Assembly (NCBI GenBank): GCA_038205135.1
Contig: JBBRCF010000170.1
Coordinates: 1 to 6,160 of the forward strand
Source: UBA9554 sp038205135
GTDB lineage: Bacteria; Pseudomonadota; Alphaproteobacteria; Rhodobacterales; Rhodobacteraceae
DNA length: 6,160 nt
Direction: 5' to 3'
This document shows, piece by piece, positions 4,758 through 6,160 of this stretch. The position numbers were made by a program, and so were the translations under genes. Positions within the stretch are counted from its first letter, which is position 1; every line of letters starts with the position of its first letter. The notes under the pieces are model-generated. The model was not told the origin of the DNA. It did no database searches and saw only the letters and a list, made by a program, of their open reading frames with translations.

Positions 4758-6160
4758 ATGACTGCCACGACCACGATCAAAGCCATTTTTCTGGGAAACT
4801 TTGCCTCTACTGACGTCCACGAGGGCGATCAAATTTCGGAAAACACCGGATTTCTGGTTGGTACGGTCCGCGATCACACACAGCTTCAAGTGGTGACCAT
4901 CACCGCGTCGGACAAAGACCACGACGGCGTCATGGAAGATGACGAGAACAACCCCTATGGCGACAACATATCTTACAATCTGGGCGGCGGCGCCGTCATC
5001 AACAAGACCGACGGCAGCTTCGAAGCCAACGTCAGCCTGACTCTTGCGGATGGGTCCGTTCGCATCGTCAAGGTCGTCGCGTTCCAGCAGCAGAACGGCG
5101 ACCTGTTCATCAGCGACCTGTTCAACCACGGCACGCTCGACAACCTTGAAATCGCAAAGATTGAAATCGTCAGCATCACCGGAACGAATTTCAGTGGCTG
5201 GTTCACCAACCAGAGCACCGACAACACCACCATCAAGGCACCGCTGGTGACCAAGGACGGCTTTGTCGAAGGCAACAACAGCGACAACCTCATCGACGTC
5301 AATTACACCGGCGACCCCGAAGGTGACCGGGTGGATGCGAATGACGCAATCCTGCCCGGCGACACCGGGAACATGGACGTGATCCTGGCATTCGATGGCA
5401 ATGACACCGTCAAGGCCGGCGATGCGGCGGACGAGGTCTATGCCGGCGGCGGCAATGATTTCGTCGAAGGCGGCGCAGGCAATGACACCATCTATGGCGA
5501 CCGCGATCTGGCAGGTTCGACCACCACCACCACCACGACCGTGCGCGAAAGCTTTGAATGGGACCTGCTGCGTGACCCGTCCGGTGACGGCACCCGCATC
5601 GACAACGGCGACGCCTTTACCTCTGCCACGCAGGATACCGGCAACGTCAACGTGACCTTCTCGAAGATCGCGTTTGCGAATACGCCGACCACGACCTTTG
5701 CCACCAATGACCAGAAGGTACATTCGATCACCGCCGATGGCGCGCCGGTGAACCCGAACAGCTCGCTGTCGTCGGAACTGAACGCCCATGGCGAATGCGC
5801 CACCTATCGCTGGGCCTTCGACGCGCCGGTGACGAACGTGTCGTTCCGCGTGAACGACATCGATTATTCGTCCGAAGTGACAATCAAGGCCTTTGACATC
5901 AACGGCCACCTCATTCCGATCAGCACCTCGACCGGATCGGGCATTTCAACCTTCAACCGCGATGGCGTCGCCGGCAACGAACAGCTGGAAAGCCGTTCGG
6001 GCAACCTGCATACCAACCCCGCCGACACCGACCCGAACTATTCCGCGCTGGTCAACATCGCCGGGCCGGTCAGCCGCATCGAAATCACCCATAATCAGGA
6101 CAACAGCCTGTCCACCGGCAATGCCGGCATCAACGTGACCGACATCTATTTCGACGCGGT
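4758..6160 (+). CDS. RTX-type calcium-binding secreted protein, possible Hint-domain family, C-terminus beyond window
   Basis: The frame is open for 467 codons to the right edge. Residues 1 to about 165 form an acidic domain opening with TIKAIFLGNFASTDVHEGDQ and containing VAFQQQNGDLFISDLF; this resembles the N-terminal module I associate with Rhodobacteraceae Hint-domain proteins. Residues 211-248 hold RTX nonapeptide repeats: a degenerate AFDGNDTVKAGDAADEVYA, then GGGNDFVEG and GGAGNDTIYG, which bind calcium after export. Seven threonines (255-261) act as a linker. Residues 262-467 look like a beta-rich, Asn/Asp/Thr/Ser-rich domain beginning ESFEWDLLRDP, with one cysteine (C347). There is no N-terminal signal peptide; family knowledge suggests type I secretion through a C-terminal signal, which is out of view, as would be any Hint (self-cleaving) domain. 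No exporter genes are adjacent in the window. Adhesin, matrix protein or processed surface protein are all possible; RTX assignment is secure, the rest is inferred. Confidence 0.85.
   Translation, partial: MTATTTIKAIFLGNFASTDVHEGDQISENTGFLVGTVRDHTQLQVVTITASDKDHDGVMEDDENNPYGDNISYNLGGGAVINKTDGSFEANVSLTLADGSVRIVKVVAFQQQNGDLFISDLFNHGTLDNLEIAKIEIVSITGTNFSGWFTNQSTDNTTIKAPLVTKDGFVEGNNSDNLIDVNYTGDPEGDRVDANDAILPGDTGNMDVILAFDGNDTVKAGDAADEVYAGGGNDFVEGGAGNDTIYGDRDLAGSTTTTTTTVRESFEWDLLRDPSGDGTRIDNGDAFTSATQDTGNVNVTFSKIAFANTPTTTFATNDQKVHSITADGAPVNPNSSLSSELNAHGECATYRWAFDAPVTNVSFRVNDIDYSSEVTIKAFDINGHLIPISTSTGSGISTFNRDGVAGNEQLESRSGNLHTNPADTDPNYSALVNIAGPVSRIEITHNQDNSLSTGNAGINVTDIYFDA
5520..5540 (+). repeat. Trinucleotide (ACC) tract coding for seven threonines
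   Basis: Five consecutive ACC codons followed by ACG and ACC encode T255-T261 in the RTX protein, between the calcium-binding repeats and the next domain. Slippage would change linker length in frame without breaking the gene. Confidence 0.7.

Noticed and set aside
4665..5909. Minus-strand 414-codon frame rich in Val, Ala and Gly
   Set aside because: It is antisense to the RTX gene, whose plus-strand reading shows true RTX repeats and a strong ribosome-binding site.

Overview
The window looks like chromosomal DNA of a GC-rich alphaproteobacterium, most likely a Rhodobacteraceae (roseobacter/Rhodobacter) member. This is an inference from the third-position GC of the genes, the style of the arginase, ornithine cyclodeaminase and DsbB proteins, and a large acidic RTX-type protein whose N-terminus resembles a family I associate with that group. 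No database search was possible.

Layout. Positions 1-843 (minus) hold most of an AbrB-family inner-membrane permease-like protein; its C-terminus lies beyond the left edge. A tRNA-Gly(CCC) follows at 927-1001 (minus). A tight arginine-catabolic pair, arginase (2088-3029) then ornithine cyclodeaminase (992-2080), is read on the minus strand towards that tRNA. The cyclodeaminase stop codon lies inside the tRNA gene. Upstream of arginase, also on minus, is a DsbB-type thiol oxidoreductase (3167-3631). Facing the other way are a tRNA-Leu(CAA) at 3898-3981, a 776-base gap of clearly lower GC with no convincing gene (3982-4757), and the first 467 codons of an RTX calcium-binding secreted protein (4758 to the right edge).

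How the genes fit together. Arginase splits arginine into urea and ornithine, and ornithine cyclodeaminase turns ornithine into proline and ammonia, so the pair makes a short arginine-to-proline route. A Shine-Dalgarno motif overlapping the arginase stop codon suggests coupled translation. DsbB would reoxidise a periplasmic DsbA-type thiol oxidase; no dsbA is in view. The RTX protein has no N-terminal signal peptide and is probably a type I secretion substrate, but no exporter genes are in view.

The window is mostly ordinary. The points most worth a second look are the overlap of the cyclodeaminase stop codon with tRNA-Gly, the inverted repeat abutting the arginase ribosome-binding site, the DnaA-box-like sites and short repeats in the 3982-4757 gap, and the architecture of the RTX protein. 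I found no good evidence for a new multi-gene system, CRISPR array, insertion sequence or prophage.
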